This document shows positions 46,470 through 59,006 of a DNA stretch of 64,000 bases, one piece after another; positions within the stretch are counted from its first letter, which is position 1, and each line of letters begins with the position of its first letter. This DNA comes from Gymnopilus junonius (taxonomy: Eukaryota; Basidiomycota; Agaricomycetes; Agaricales; Galerinaceae): the NCBI GenBank assembly GCA_015501075.1, contig JADNYJ010000036.1, positions 124,001 through 188,000 of the forward strand, read 5' to 3'. The notes under the pieces are model-generated. The model was not told the origin of the DNA. It did not search any database and was given only the letters and a program-made list of their open reading frames with translations. Made by a program: the position numbers and the translations under genes.

Positions 46470-48696
46470 TCACTCATCACTAGCACTTGGTGTCAGGCTT
46501 TTGATCTGAGCCTTGATTTCTGCAAAGAGCTCTGCGGCAATTTTGGCATTGGAGACCTAGGGTAGAAACCAACAAATGTTAATAGACATTCACTTCCAAA
46601 TACCATGTTCATACTTTTAGGTTGTAGGTTGTAGTGACCCCATCCTCAATGGCACTAAACATGACATATCTCGGGTCCTGCGATAGAACACAATGCATCC
46701 CCGCGAAAAGGGTGACATTTAGCAAAAGGGTGTGAACGGCATCCTTCCTCATAACTGAGAAAATATATTCAGTATGAAAAGAGATAGCGTGCAAAAAAAA
46801 GGTACCCAGTCGAGGTCCCGAAGAATCAATTTCATCGACATTTAGTCTCAAAGTGCCAGTGCCCCTCTCCCTCCATTGCATGCCATCTAGAGTAAACAGT
46901 TTACCGCGGGCTGAATGGATGGTTTTTTCCCCTTCCTCTCCTGTAAAAACTACTTGAAAATTAGTGAGGCGGTAAATCTCTACAGGAAGGATTCATACCT
47001 GGTTGCGCCGTCAACTGAGGTTTGTTGGAATCTTCATCCCATTTAGATTCATCATCATCATCTTTAGTTGCGCGTAATTTATCTCCAAAAGATGTCGTTT
47101 CTTCCCGTTCCTCGTCGTCCCCACTGTCAGATCCTTTGCCGGATCCTCCCAAGACATTAACAGGCTCAGTCCTCTCCAGGGAACTCCTGGCAGAACCGTC
47201 AGGCGAGTCCGCGCGAGCACGCTTTTGTGAAGGGGCAGCAAAGGCCTGATTAGGGCCTGCATAGGATGCGAAAGGATTCGAACTAAAAGACGGCGTCTTA
47301 CGCGGCGGGGATTTTGCTCTTCCTAATTTCGAAGTTGAACCGAGAACTGGCGACTTCATACGCGCGGCTGACGCAAAGGAGAAGCAGATAACGCAAAAGC
47401 TTCAAACCCAGATGTCCATTTCGTAGGGGTAGCTGCAGTGGAAGAGGAAGGTTGCCCGAAAGTCGAAGACTGTCCGAAGGTTGCGATGGACTCTGTCGCA
47501 GGTGTAGATAGCGCAGATGGCGCTGGGCTACTGGAAGCAGGTGGTGGGGTGGGCGCGGCTTTACTAAAAATGTTTTTACCCTTGACAGAAGCAAAAGGCG
47601 AACTAGTGGATGCATAGGCCATGAAACCAGCCTAGAAGACCTAAATATCAGAAAACGACAGGTAAAACAGTAACGCAGACTGACCAATTTAGGTACCTTT
47701 GGAGAGGGTGGCGATGGCCGCGGCGGAGAAGGAGGAGGAGTAGGTCTCTTAGTCTCCCTCGGATTATCATCCTTATTCGCCTCATCACGAGGCCTCTTCA
47801 GGGGCTCTGAAGGCTGCTGTGAGCTCTCTCCATTCTCTGGTGGACCATGACTGGTGCCACGCTCGAGGAATTTGCGCTTAAGGCCCTTTTCTTGGCTTTC
47901 GGAACCGGCACGCAAGCGTTTAGGTGCTTCCGGTGAAGTGGGCATGGGAGAATCAACAATGTTGCGTACGTCCTGCACCGAACGCGATAAAATAGAATCA
48001 TCTGGTGTCTTGGGTGGAGAGTCGTTCTCTTCGGCCTTGTCATCGTTGTCCACCAGTTCTTGATGGGTGCCTGGGTCCGCGTCATCTTCGACCACCGCTT
48101 CTGCGATAGGTTCCACGGAATTGATTTCAACATCCGTCTCTTTCTCAAATTTGACAGGCTTGATGTTCTTCCAGTTAATGTCTTCAACTCCTCGACTTAT
48201 TTGTCGCACCTTTCTCTTCATTTCTTGTCGAGGTGAGGCAAGGATGGGCGGGGACGGAGGTGACCCGGAGCCGGAGCCGCCTGAACCTGCAACATCCTCT
48301 TCCTCCTCGGTAGGGTCCAGACGTCTTCTGTTCTTCTTCAAAGGAATGTCCTTATGTTCCCGAACCAATGAATCAGAGTCCTGCATGTAAGTAAATAATA
48401 ATTGTAAGCAACCGCCCGATTCAGAAAAGTGCGGAAAAGGAGACGACGAACATTGTTGTGAGCTGTCGATGGGGTAGTGGCAGGCTCAAGGGAGACCTCC
48501 CTTTCACGTTTTCTTGAAAGTTTGAGTTCTGCACCAAGGAGATTAGCGTTGATGAACGAACTCGAACGAGACTAGGTGTGAACCAAGACAGACCTGATTC
48601 TGTCGCGTCGGGGGAGGGTGTTAAGCGCGGTGGAGAGGCTAATCTCTTCGTCACCGAAGGCGGCGGTGTGCTCACGACCTCTGGAACGTCTGACAT
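46470..48696 (-). CDS. RanBP1-domain nuclear protein, Yrb2/Hba1 (RanBP3)-like
   Basis: Ran-GTP-binding cofactor of nuclear export, by family. ATG 48694-48696 gives MSDVPEVVSTPPPSVTKRLA. Exons then carry Lys/Arg-rich KKNRRRLDPTEEEEDV and MKRKVRQISRGVEDINWKNI, the latter characteristic of Yrb2-like proteins, followed by acidic and Pro/Ser-rich disorder. FG-like repeats lie around 47620-47400 (IATFGQSSTFGQPSSST, SSPFASVKGKNIFSK). The RanBP1 fold is at about 46960-46500: EEGEKTIHSARGKLFTLDG, ERGTGTLRLNVDEIDSSG, RKDAVHTLLLNVTLFAGM and DPRYVMFSAIEDGVTTTYNL, ending NAKIAAELFAEIKAQIKSL and a stop at 46470-46472. The order of FG-type repeats then C-terminal RanBP1 domain fits Yrb2/Hba1 rather than Yrb1. 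About seven exons. Confidence 0.85.
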
Positions 48697-49179
48697 GGCT
48701 GTGGAAGTGTTGTGGATAAAGTTAAGAGGAATGCATGGGTCAAGCCATTTACCCTCGGCTCGGCTAAATCCGACTCGGACAATGGCCATCCAGTGGCCCA
48801 CTGGTGGCCATGGGAATCCATTCCATATCCCCCTTCATTTGCAGCTAATTCTACAGTAATACGCATCTCGAAAGCTATGATATTAAATGTACAGAAAGGA
48901 GAGTGTTCATAAACGAAGGGGAAGAAAGCAATGAGAATGTGTATGTACTTCGTGCCGATGAGGATGATGAGTAACTAACTAGCGGATCTGATAAATAATA
49001 TACTTGCTAAGATAGCCCCCTTCTATGATTAGACGCCACAGTAAGCCCTGCTGGGATATCATGGTTAGTAGTAAACCAACAGGTCCGATCCGATGATGAA
49101 TCCCATGAAGTACAAGAAAAGATATTAATCTTTCCCAAAATTAAAGCAGAAGAAAAAAATAAAAGAACAGTCATTATAG
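48697..49179. other. Intergenic region, 0.48 kb
   Basis: Between two minus-strand genes; contains the 3' region of the histidine kinase gene and the promoter of the RanBP1-domain gene. Nothing else was recognised. Confidence 0.3.
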
Positions 49180-52100
49180 TCATGGAGGAGGTGATGATGC
49201 CTTGTCTTTTTCATCCGGCGGCTGTTGCTGTTGTTGCCCCTTTCGTCTATCCTCAGCTAGAACAAGGATATCTCTTAAGCTTCTTTCTAGCACTGGCTTC
49301 GTCAGAACACTGTAAATGACCATCAACTTTCATGTCATGGCAAGATCCAAACATTTAAAACGTACCGATCAACACCTGCACTTAGATATTCCTCTTGATC
49401 TATTGTTAAACAACACCATGAGCACTTCGTCTACCTTGAGTTTATATGAAGGGATGACGTACCAGAAAGTAAAGCATTTCCTATTAAAAAACAAGCATTA
49501 GGAGGCAGAACGCGCGATAGTTTCGGAGGAAAACTAACCTGTAACACCGACTATGAAATCTGACCTCCCCAATTCCCTCAATTTCTCAACCACCTTCAAT
49601 CCGGACATCACAGGCATTTGATTGTCCAAAAACACAACTGCATATTTGCCCTCCTCCGTGAATGGTGTCTCCTCTTGCAATTCCAAAATAGGACCTGTAT
49701 TGCGCGATGCATCACTCGACGGGGTCGAGCCCATCGTTATCCGCTGCCCAAGTATCATCTCGAGCGCCACTTCTCCATTCTCCGCACAGGAAACCTTACA
49801 ACCCAGCCGGCCCAATATCCGTTTCATCAGTGTCCGAGTCAGCTGGTCATCGTCAACTACTAGCACGGGTAGACCAGGGTCGACGTTGTTAATAATCGTA
49901 AAGGATGCTGATGAACTGCCGCCTCGTGCAAACTGATTATCGAACATTTTAAAATTATAGAAAGACTTGTCGCTTGCATTGGACTGCTGAGAATGGCTAG
50001 GGTTGAAGCCGTTTGCTGAAACCGCCTCAGGATCGTCCACCGAAAACTGCTGCCGGCTGGGCAATTTCACGTATGTAGGTCGCTGGACCGGCGCCAGCCT
50101 CAAGCTCGAGTTCTCCGTTGGTGACGACATGCGGGGTGTGATGTCATTGTCCGAGGCACCCGCCTCATTTGGACGGTCTAGAGGCTTTGCTGGTTGTTCC
50201 GGAAACGGTTCTGGCGAATCAACGGCTTGTACCACTGGTTCTGGTATGGGAGGTGGAATTGTTTCTCCAGGAGTTATTCCTACAGGACTTGTACTCGGTG
50301 GAGGACCATAGTCCCGGCTCCGCAGAACAAGCTCAACTCGACCGCCTGCACGAGAAGTAAATACAATTGCGCAAAGCACACAAAGAGGTCACTAACCTTG
50401 ATCCATAATGCGTTGCATAGCCGTATCATTCTGACCTAACGAAGATGCTGACTTCCGTTTAGTTGTTTTTGTTGATGGCTCAGCATCTACAGTCTCAGCA
50501 ATTGGAGCAATTGCACACTGTGCTCGCGTCTTCCATGATATGCTAGTTCGATGAATAGCATCGAGGTCGGACGTGCTTGAACCATCAGGTAAATCAGGAG
50601 GACCAGGGACAAAGGTCTTTCCTCCGACTCCGAGTGGCAATTCCACCCAAAATGTTGAACCTTCACCGATCTTGGATTTCACGCCCAATCGACCTCCACT
50701 GAGTTTGACTATTTGTCGGACCAAGGCCAAACCAAGACCTGTTCCTTTGCCACCTGATAAGGGTCAGAGAGCGCCCTAACATAGTTTGAAAAAAATGAAT
50801 ATCAAACCTTGCTGCCTGCCTTGCTCGGTTTGATTGAAAGCGGCTATACTTTCACGTAAGTGTTAACTTTGATTCATCATTAAAAATTTACTCACAGAAT
50901 AATTTGCTCTGTGCCATATCCTGTGGCTTAATCCCAAATCCGGTATCTGTGACTTCAATCCTAACGACTATCCAATCCAGCGACGGCGGAGGTTTCCCAG
51001 TCTGTTGCATATTATGCTGGGTCAAATAATCGGCCGAAAGTGGCCGCTGTGCACCGTTAGCCATATCGACAATCTGTTCCGTGGTTGGATCCGCCAAAGG
51101 ATCCTTGTCAGAGGGTATAGAGGGTAGTATCAGGTGCGTCGTGACCGTAAGCTTCCCGCCGGCAGGAGTAAATTTACAAGCGTTACTAAAAGATAAGGAA
51201 AGAAGGACGGTGTCGGAAATATTCTTTAGAGAGAGGAAGAATGAACTCATACCTTGCAAGATTAGTAATAATCTGCCGTAAACGAGTTTCATCGCCGGTA
51301 ACGACACCGTCGACATTAGGGTTCTGTTCAATGTATCTTCGGATGTTTTCGTCGGTCTCGCCCATCGCTTTATAGGCTGCTTTCCGCGCAACCTGTTGTT
51401 GGAAAATTTGTTTCAGAAGACTTAAAGTTAATTGAAAATGTAGTGTCGACCTTGTCGATATTTGGGTCGAGGTTGGCCTCAAACTCAAGACCTCTCGCAT
51501 CTGTAGCAAGCCGAAGAGGGACGAAAAGTGATCGCATGACTTGGTGGAATCCATACGGCTAAAAAAAGGTGAGATCCATTCAATATTGAACGGGAAAGAC
51601 ATTAAACAAACCCGGGACATGGACTCAAATTTACCGCTGTCCATGCGATTACTAAATATAAGAAATATCAGAATGGAATCGCGGAACTTCATATAACACC
51701 ACATACAAATCCAGCACATCATTCAAAACTATTAAAAAATTAGAGTGTGAAGACTGTTCCTGGAAATGACGTACCCTTGGACATCATGCTAAGACTCCCA
51801 CACAGGGCGTTGAACTCAATTTCTTGGTCTTTGGGGATCGCGCTGGATGCTTCCATGTTCTGGACAGCCAAGACTGTTAAGCGAGATCAATGACGTCAGT
51901 GTCGGCCACGAGTGTGACGTATAAATCACTCACGCGCTGTGTTCAAGGGTACTCGCACCTGTAGATATCGGAAGGTAAATTAGTGACGAATGGAAAATTA
52001 ACCGGCAGCGGGAAAAGGACTCATCATGAAACACGTAACTGCAGAATCGGCATGGTCAGGCGGACATGATCCACCGAAAGGAAGAAAGGAAATCTCACGA

Positions 52101-53981
52101 GGTCAGTCTCCTTTTCGAGTCGGATGCATTTCGTTCATTTATCTGCGCCTTCTGGGTCGCCTGTAGAGAGCACAACGCTGATCAAAAGGCTCAGAGAAGA
52201 TGACATCGCACCGAAATACCTTGAATTGTATCTTTAGCTGGTCTCTAAGGGTGTAGAGCCGTCTTTCAGACTAAATGTATCTCAGCATCAGTTCCACGTG
52301 AGTACATAAGAGCTACTCACACTTTCTCGAACATAGTGGACGTAGATGAGAACTGGTGTCAAGGTAAGGTAATGGAACGAGGTTGGTAGAGCGAAAAGGC
52401 TCACAGCTTTGGAAGATGAAGAAATTTATCATGGCTAAAAGTAAAGCTTAGATACCGCGAATGATAAAATGCTATAGAAGCAAGCTTACTCCGGCCCCAT
52501 GTGCTCTTCTGGGGTATAACAGCGATCGAAGAACTGTTACAGGAGATGAGGTTTCATCAAATTGTCATAAGGATAGAGAACACAAAATATAATCTTACAA
52601 GAGGAAGAAACAAAACCCCCCCACAGCAGCTGGAAATCGATTGAGCTTCAAACCAAAAAGAGCGATAGTTTGAAGGGCCTGTGAGATTTCTAAAATCAGA
52701 ATGCCGGCTGACTGGGTAAGCCAGGAGATACTGACAGTGGCATAGTAGAGTGTTCCCAAGAAGTCTCGATTGCCGCAATTCGGGTGATTACTGTAGAACC
52801 GGCAAGCAAGTCTGCAAACAATGAGCATCGAAGTGCAGACACCAAAACGTCGGAACCTACATAAAGATGACCTGATAGAACGACCTGAGACTTGGATAAG
52901 AGCAGGGCTGGGCACAGCTAAAATTCGGATACACTTACCAACACCAGATAGAAATTACCAAATAGACTTGATATATGTAAGGTCGGTCGCGGGGCCAGTC
53001 GTACATGACCATAAATCTAGTGAGGTAAAAAAAGCTCGAACACAAGCAATTTTTAACGTTGAACTTACACAATAGGCAAGCTCAGGACTGGTGCAATCTA
53101 TGTGAGGATGCAATCAGCTGTCTACCATAGTGAAAGTAGATTGCAAACGAACCCCAAAGTAAAACCCTTTGTCAAGGTTCGCGACAGGATTGTGAGGTAT
53201 GAAGATACATCCCAAAACCCAGTTGACAATAAGCCAGAGAGATGCCCAGATCGCCAAAGACTTCTGAAGGAACCAGTTTTCCTACGATACGATGAGCTAC
53301 ACGAACATCATTTCCAAAGTTCTTTGGTGACAAGCTTACCTGGGCATAATGTTGTTCCGCTCTGGTGTCCATGAAACGCGAGCTGAAGATCTCCATGAGG
53401 AATGGCCACGTTCGATACCGGATGATAGTGAGAGGTGTGGAGAGAGTCCAGCGGTTATCCTCAACGAGGCTCTCATGATCGCTCACATTTTTGTCTGGCT
53501 GCTGGCTTGCCGACTTTTCTGGTGTGCCGCCATGTTCGGAGTGAGAGACTGAACTCTTAATCTCTTCCGTCCAGATGCGATCGACCACCACCTCGTCCAC
53601 AGGGTCGCTTTTGTCCATCGCCTCCATGCGACGAGAATAGCTCTGCTCGGCTGCACTCTCCATCATAACGGAGCTGCTCGAAGGTGCGGTTCCTGTCCCA
53701 ATACGCCTCTTGAACCGCGCCCAGTGCACAGCCAAACCACTGACGCGGGCTCTTTTCTTCCTAGAACTCTGGGAAGTAGAGCCATTCTGTAGTACCGGAG
53801 GGGGAAGAGATTGGTCTCGGGTTATAGAGCTGGGGGTATTCATAGCGGCCAAAGTGATGCTATCCTGGGTATCCAAGTCTGTGACGAAGTTGGGTAAAGA
53901 GTAGTCTTTTTCCTTGTCATTGTTCTCGTTCCATTGAGGAGGTGGGTTTGAAGACAAGAGGCGGTCAAGCCACTGCGGCAT
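49180..53981 (-). CDS. Hybrid sensor histidine kinase with N-terminal membrane region and C-terminal receiver domain
   Basis: Two-component sensor expected to feed a Ypd1/Ssk1-type phosphorelay. ATG 53979-53981 gives [18 protein letters not shown]; about 220 disordered cytosolic residues follow. Several hydrophobic segments on separate exons come next ([18 protein letters not shown] at about 53260, [12 protein letters not shown] at about 52970, and others to about 52400), a multi-span membrane input region. [13 protein letters not shown] and [18 protein letters not shown] form the linker helix. The H-box is [14 protein letters not shown] across an intron at about 52045-51930, then [20 protein letters not shown]. 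The ATPase has [60 protein letters not shown] and [13 protein letters not shown]. The receiver has [20 protein letters not shown], phospho-acceptor [13 protein letters not shown] and [15 protein letters not shown], with the stop at 49180-49182. About 18 exons. The splice inside the H-box needs one more base than is present. Confidence 0.87.
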
Positions 53982-55055
53982 TAAGCTTGCCTAAGAGCTG
54001 GTCTCTCTTGGCCGTGAGCAAGAGCGGGGGTATATGGCGGAGCGACCTGAGTTCCAAGGAGTATACACACCACAATTTCCGCGCCGACACCGGCAGTGCC
54101 TGATGACTAAGCTGCATCTATTTCGTCTGTACTTCCCCGCACTTCGGTCAGGACTGTAGGTAGCTGACTGATATTACGACATTGTCTAGAGGAGTCTGGA
54201 GGGCACCGCGGTGTGCTTCATCTTTGGTGGAGTTTCTTGGAAGTTTAATTATCCTATCCATCGCTGCCACTGGAGCATGATCCCACGCTCTTACCAAGTC
54301 TGGAGTAGTAGATGCTGGAGGGTTCAACCTTGACGATTTCTGCTTTAATTTGCTATGGTAGTGAGACCCGAAAACCTAGATACAAGGGGCCTCAGGGGAA
54401 AACACCAGGAAGATAATGAAGAATTTTGATCCAGATGTCGAACTTTTCATCGATTCTTCACTCGGTTGGCAGTTATTTCTGGAGGCTTTCATATGCTTAG
54501 TAAATATATAATCAGGGCAACGTCGACATGAGCAGGAAAAAGCTTCGTCTGTCAGTGTACTTCTGCTGATGAAAAGGAATGTTTTAAAACGATAGATGCA
54601 CTGTTCTGTCTATTATTAGGGACGTTTCGGCAGTCGGAAAGTAACAACCAGTTACCACAACCTTCTCGGAGTCTTCAATTCGTGGGTCCTCTTTTCCTTG
54701 TCAGGAGAGGTTGATCGAAGTCATTCGTACGTTATAAAGTAGGCAAATGTTTGAAACGCTTGGTGACAATAAGCAGACCATTTACCAAGAAAGTGACATT
54801 GCTGTGCTGGGTCAACTCGGACGAAGGTTTGTGTTGACGGGTGTCGGAGTGTGAATTCACCTTGTTTCCCCTCCTCCACCTTCCTCTCCAAATCAAACCC
54901 TCTTTGTGCTCTATATCCCTCCTTCCTCCCACAAATATTCTCATCATCTAAATCCCTATCGCCTTGCCCCCCTGACTTGATATATATCATTTGTATTTTT
55001 GATTTTCTCCCCTCTTCTTAATTTCAAGCTCAGCACCCTTTTGGACCCCACAAAC
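53982..55055. other. Intergenic region, 1.07 kb, divergent promoter
   Basis: Between the histidine kinase start (minus) and SNT2 start (plus). CT-rich blocks occur near 54865-54930 and 54990-55030, just upstream of SNT2, typical of fungal promoters. The open frame 54721-54990 (minus) has no recognised content. Confidence 0.4.
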
Positions 55056-58000
55056 ATGTCCCACCCCGTTATCCTTAAAAACGGAGATCTCGTCAAAGTC
55101 AATGGTAAAATTTTAATCTAATATAACTTTCAACTACACAGAGACAGCTCACTTATTTTTCAAGACCATGTATATTGTTCTCCCAGTTGGGACTCTCGTG
55201 ACGGGACACCCTACTCCGTCGCACGAATAATGGAATTCTTGCCCGCAGAGGATGCCCCAAAAGGAGAAGAACGCAGGAATTATCTCTATACACGAGTACG
55301 CCTGGCCTGGTATTATCGTCCCAGCGATGTGAGCGACCGTCCCGTCGCGGACCCTCGTCTGCTTCTGGCTGCCATATATTCGGAAGTGTGCGACATCAAT
55401 CAACTACGCGCCAAGTGCCACGTGGTCCATAGAGACAAAATTTCTGACTTGTCTGGCTGGAAGAAACGCCCCGATAGGTTTTATTTCAACCGCCTTTTTG
55501 ATCCATATATCAAGAAAGAGTTTGAAGTCATTCCCTCTCGTGATGTTCGGAATCGTAAGCTTCCTTTTTTTGTCCAACCTTTGCATTACCTAATACGGCC
55601 AAACAAGTGCCTGACCATATCCGGGACGTGCTCATCGAGCGCTACGAGTATGTAGTCGCAGAGAAAGAAGTTATCCCTGATCTGACGGACACTATTCGTC
55701 TATGCGATACCTGCCGCATATGGTGCCCTACGTAAATTTTTCTTTTTTTTTTTCGTATCCAAATTGACAGACTTTCAAGCTCTGACTCAGTGCTATGTGA
55801 TCGATGTAAGAAGTACTTTCATATGAAGTGCGTCCAGCCTCCCCTGCTTGCTAAGCCATCGCGTGGATATGGCTGGACCTGTGCACCTTGCTCGCGGCGA
55901 CATGAAGAAGAGGTCGACAGCCATGAGCATCGTCATTTGACTCCAGTTACCGCTCCAAAGCTCAAGTCCAATGCACCTGCCGCTCGAGGGCGAGGCAGGC
56001 CTCGGAAAGACAAATCTCTCGCCGAGAAGGAAGAGAATCTCCCAGTCAAACATTTTAATATGTGGCCTTTCCGATATTTCGGGTAAGCTAGCATATGGAC
56101 TTCGTTCTTCCAGAAATCTTATGATTGACTTTTCATAGACAACATACGGTAGCAGAAGATACCCTGGGTCAGTTCAATCTTATTTATTATGCAAATGCAG
56201 TCTTAATACTTGCTGTTAGATCCGGAAGATCTCATCTTCCCGCGAACTGCGTCTCGTGTTGGACCCAAATACCAAGCCAATATTCCCCCAGAACTTCCCT
56301 ATTATCCTCCGTCTGGTAGATATAAAATCTCTATTATCCCACCTCATCTAAGCTTTGTCTCTCAGAACTCGAAGAAAGAGGAACCGACAACACCGTGGAG
56401 ATTATGGGCATCTTCAATACCTTCACAAAGTCTGAACGTGAGTTTGAAGCAATTAATCAATTCGATGACGTAATAGTTAAATTTGCTTCCGTCTATAGTG
56501 GCCGAAGGTTTGCTTCATCTCCATTTACAAGGCTCATAACTAACATAGAATTTTAGCGGAGGAGGTGAAGGCCCGGCTTTCCAATGATCGGAAGGTCAAG
56601 TCCAGTGTTGACTGGTTGACTGAGGTGATTCGTCGCCTATCGGAGGCTGCCATGGATGGGTCGATGAGCAGTGTTAAGATAACACCTACGCGTATGGAGA
56701 AGGTGAAATATTTTCTTTGTTGAAATAGATGTCAGGGAGACCGACAATGTTTTAGTTCAAGAAAGTTGAGATACCCTATACCGACAAGGACTTCAACAGA
56801 GAGGAAGTTGTAGCTTTTGAGGACGCAATTCAGCAACATGGAGCTGAGCTTCGTGCTGTTCGTGATGAAGTGGGTACAAGGTCGATGCCCGAGGTCGTGA
56901 GGTTTTATGGTCATTGGAAGAAGTGCGTCGTTTATCAACTATTTCTACTTCCTTCATTAACTTTCACAAAGCATGAAGCTGGGTGAGGAAAATCGACGTT
57001 TAAGGACAAGTGGCCCACCACCAAAGCGTCCCACTCCGCGGTATTACTTAACTGAGGCAGAGGCCAATGACGGTCAACTCATCGGACAGTCGGATGATGA
57101 ATCGTCCATCATTGCCCAACCTTCAAAGACACCGAGTTGTGCTGCCTGTCGGACACGGGAGTCGAAGACATGGTGGAAAGCCCCCAAAGGTCTTCCTACT
57201 AACATTCTTTGCGACACCTGCGGTACGAATTGGAGAAAATACGCCGACCTCAATGTACGACCTATACGAGAAGAATCACTGCCGCTCACCAAAACGCGTG
57301 AAAAGAGAGAAGGCACGCCGTTGGCTGGTCCGTCATCGAAGCGGGCTAGGGTATGTTATTTTCTCGGTCAAATAATACTTTTCTGATTTATGTGAAATAG
57401 ACTAGCGCCTCTGCACAGTCAACGCCGCCACCTACGATCTCTATTCTACCGCAGAATCGCTGCCTTGCTTGCACAAAGCACGGCCCCATCGGGAAAGTTT
57501 TGAAATGCAAACGCTGTCAATTCCGTGTTCATGCTGGTAAGGACATTTTTTGTTGTTCATCAGTGCCGTTTCTCATCATTCAACGAATACGCTAGGCGCT
57601 ATTGGTGCTATTGTTGATCCTGCGAACGTAGATTCGTGGGTCTGCGAGCTTTGCGAGAACGAGGAAATACTGGAAGCCTCGGTTGTGAGTACAAGTAGTG
57701 CTACCTCTTTCTATCTATCAACATCTAAGATTTCTTCTCAGAATTCCGATTGCTTACTATGCCCGCGATCTTCAAATGAAGACAAGAAAAAGAAACCCTG
57801 GCCGCCCTCAGATTCCTTCCTACGAGCATGTAAACCTACTGAAGGACAAGGCTGGGCCCATGTTCTCTGTGCTGTTTTCACACCCGAGCTCTCCTTCACA
57901 GACGCTTCTCGACTGCGGTTGGTCGAAGGCCTCAACACGGTCTCTCGCCACAAATGGACAACTAGATGTTGTCTCTGTGGCGAGACAGAAGGAGCAGTCA

Positions 58001-58685
58001 TACGATGTAGTGATTGTACAAAGGAATTCCACGCTTCCTGTGCGTGGAAGCAGGGCCACAAGTTTGGATTTGAGATACAGCCTGTATGTCGTCGATCACT
58101 GGTCTGAAGGTCAAGTTCTTAGCACTAACAATTTTTTCTTTTTCTTTCAGGTGAAGAGCAGCCGGCGTGATAGCACAATCACCGTGACATTCAAAGGCGA
58201 ATCTGGATGCATGAATGCTATTGTCTCATGCAAGGAACACGATCACAGCAAGCGCGATATATACGATATCTGCGAGACGAATGAGGGAGGCGAGGTATGT
58301 CATTAGTTTCCGATAGGCTATATTCAGCATCTGATAGGCAACACTTTCCTCTCAGACCGCACTGCAAGTATATTGTCGAGCGTACAAGCAAGCTTCTGTC
58401 GGGCAAGCCCATGGGCTACTCCGCAAGGCCCGTCGTCTAGATTCCATCTTAAACATCCGCAGCGAACCCCCACCTCTTGCATTACCGCCTCCGACAACCC
58501 CCGACCCCGAATGTTACCGCTGCCACTCCCAATTCTCACCTGCCTTTTACCGCATATCCGACTCATCATCGAGCAGCGTCAATGGCGCTGGTAGTCCCAA
58601 GGAAGGACAGGAGCTCTTCATGTGTCACAGATGTCATTTCGAGCTCAACGAAACTTCGAAATCGATGGGCATGATGGTGTCATGA
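55056..58685 (+). CDS. SNT2: Snt2-type chromatin protein: BAH, PHD, SANT-like, GATA-like finger, PHD, extended PHD
   Basis: Nuclear histone-reading scaffold; yeast Snt2 forms a complex with Ecm5 and the Rpd3 deacetylase and is linked to stress response and histone turnover. ATG 55056 gives MSHPVILKNGDLVKVN. BAH (about 55150-55560): VARIMEFLPAEDAPKGE, YTRVRLAWYYRPSDVSD, SEVCDINQLRAKCHVVHRD. PHD1 (about 55690-55900): RLCDTCRIWCP and VLCDRCKKYFHMKCVQPPLL. A short basic patch is ARGRGRPRKDKS. SANT-like (about 56740-56930): YTDKDFNREEVVAFEDAIQQ, TRSMPEVVRFYGHWK. A four-Cys finger, CAACRTRESKTWW then CDTCGTNWRKYADLN, looks GATA-like. PHD2: RCLACTKHGPIGKVLKCKRC. The extended PHD (57730-58290) ends CKEHDHSKRDIY. 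The C-terminal CYRCHSQFSPAFYRI and FMCHRCHFELNETSKSM form another Cys pair set. Stop at 58683-58685. About 13 exons. Confidence 0.9.
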
Positions 58686-59006
58686 GGCTACGATGACCAG
58701 CCCCACTTTCAATCTCGAAAAATATTTGAAATTGACATTTAGAATGATATGAAATGAATGATTAGCTATAAAGTACATAAATCCTTGGATGGGTACGCGT
58801 CCAAAAAAGAAAACGGGGTTGCAAGGTCGAATGGTGAATTGAAAGAATGAAGAAGGGGTTTAATGTTACAAATGTACGAAACAACAAACGTCAACTACTA
58901 CAGCAGGAAGAGGGTAAAAGGGGTAAATCCTGGGGTTTTGTGTGAATGCAAAGGGGGAAAAAACGGGGATATTGAAAAGATAAACAACTAGTTTGTAGTA
59001 CTACTT
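58686..59006. other. Intergenic, 321 bp, between convergent gene ends
   Basis: Shared 3' region of SNT2 and the ubiquitin protease. AT-rich. Nothing else was recognised. Confidence 0.3.
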
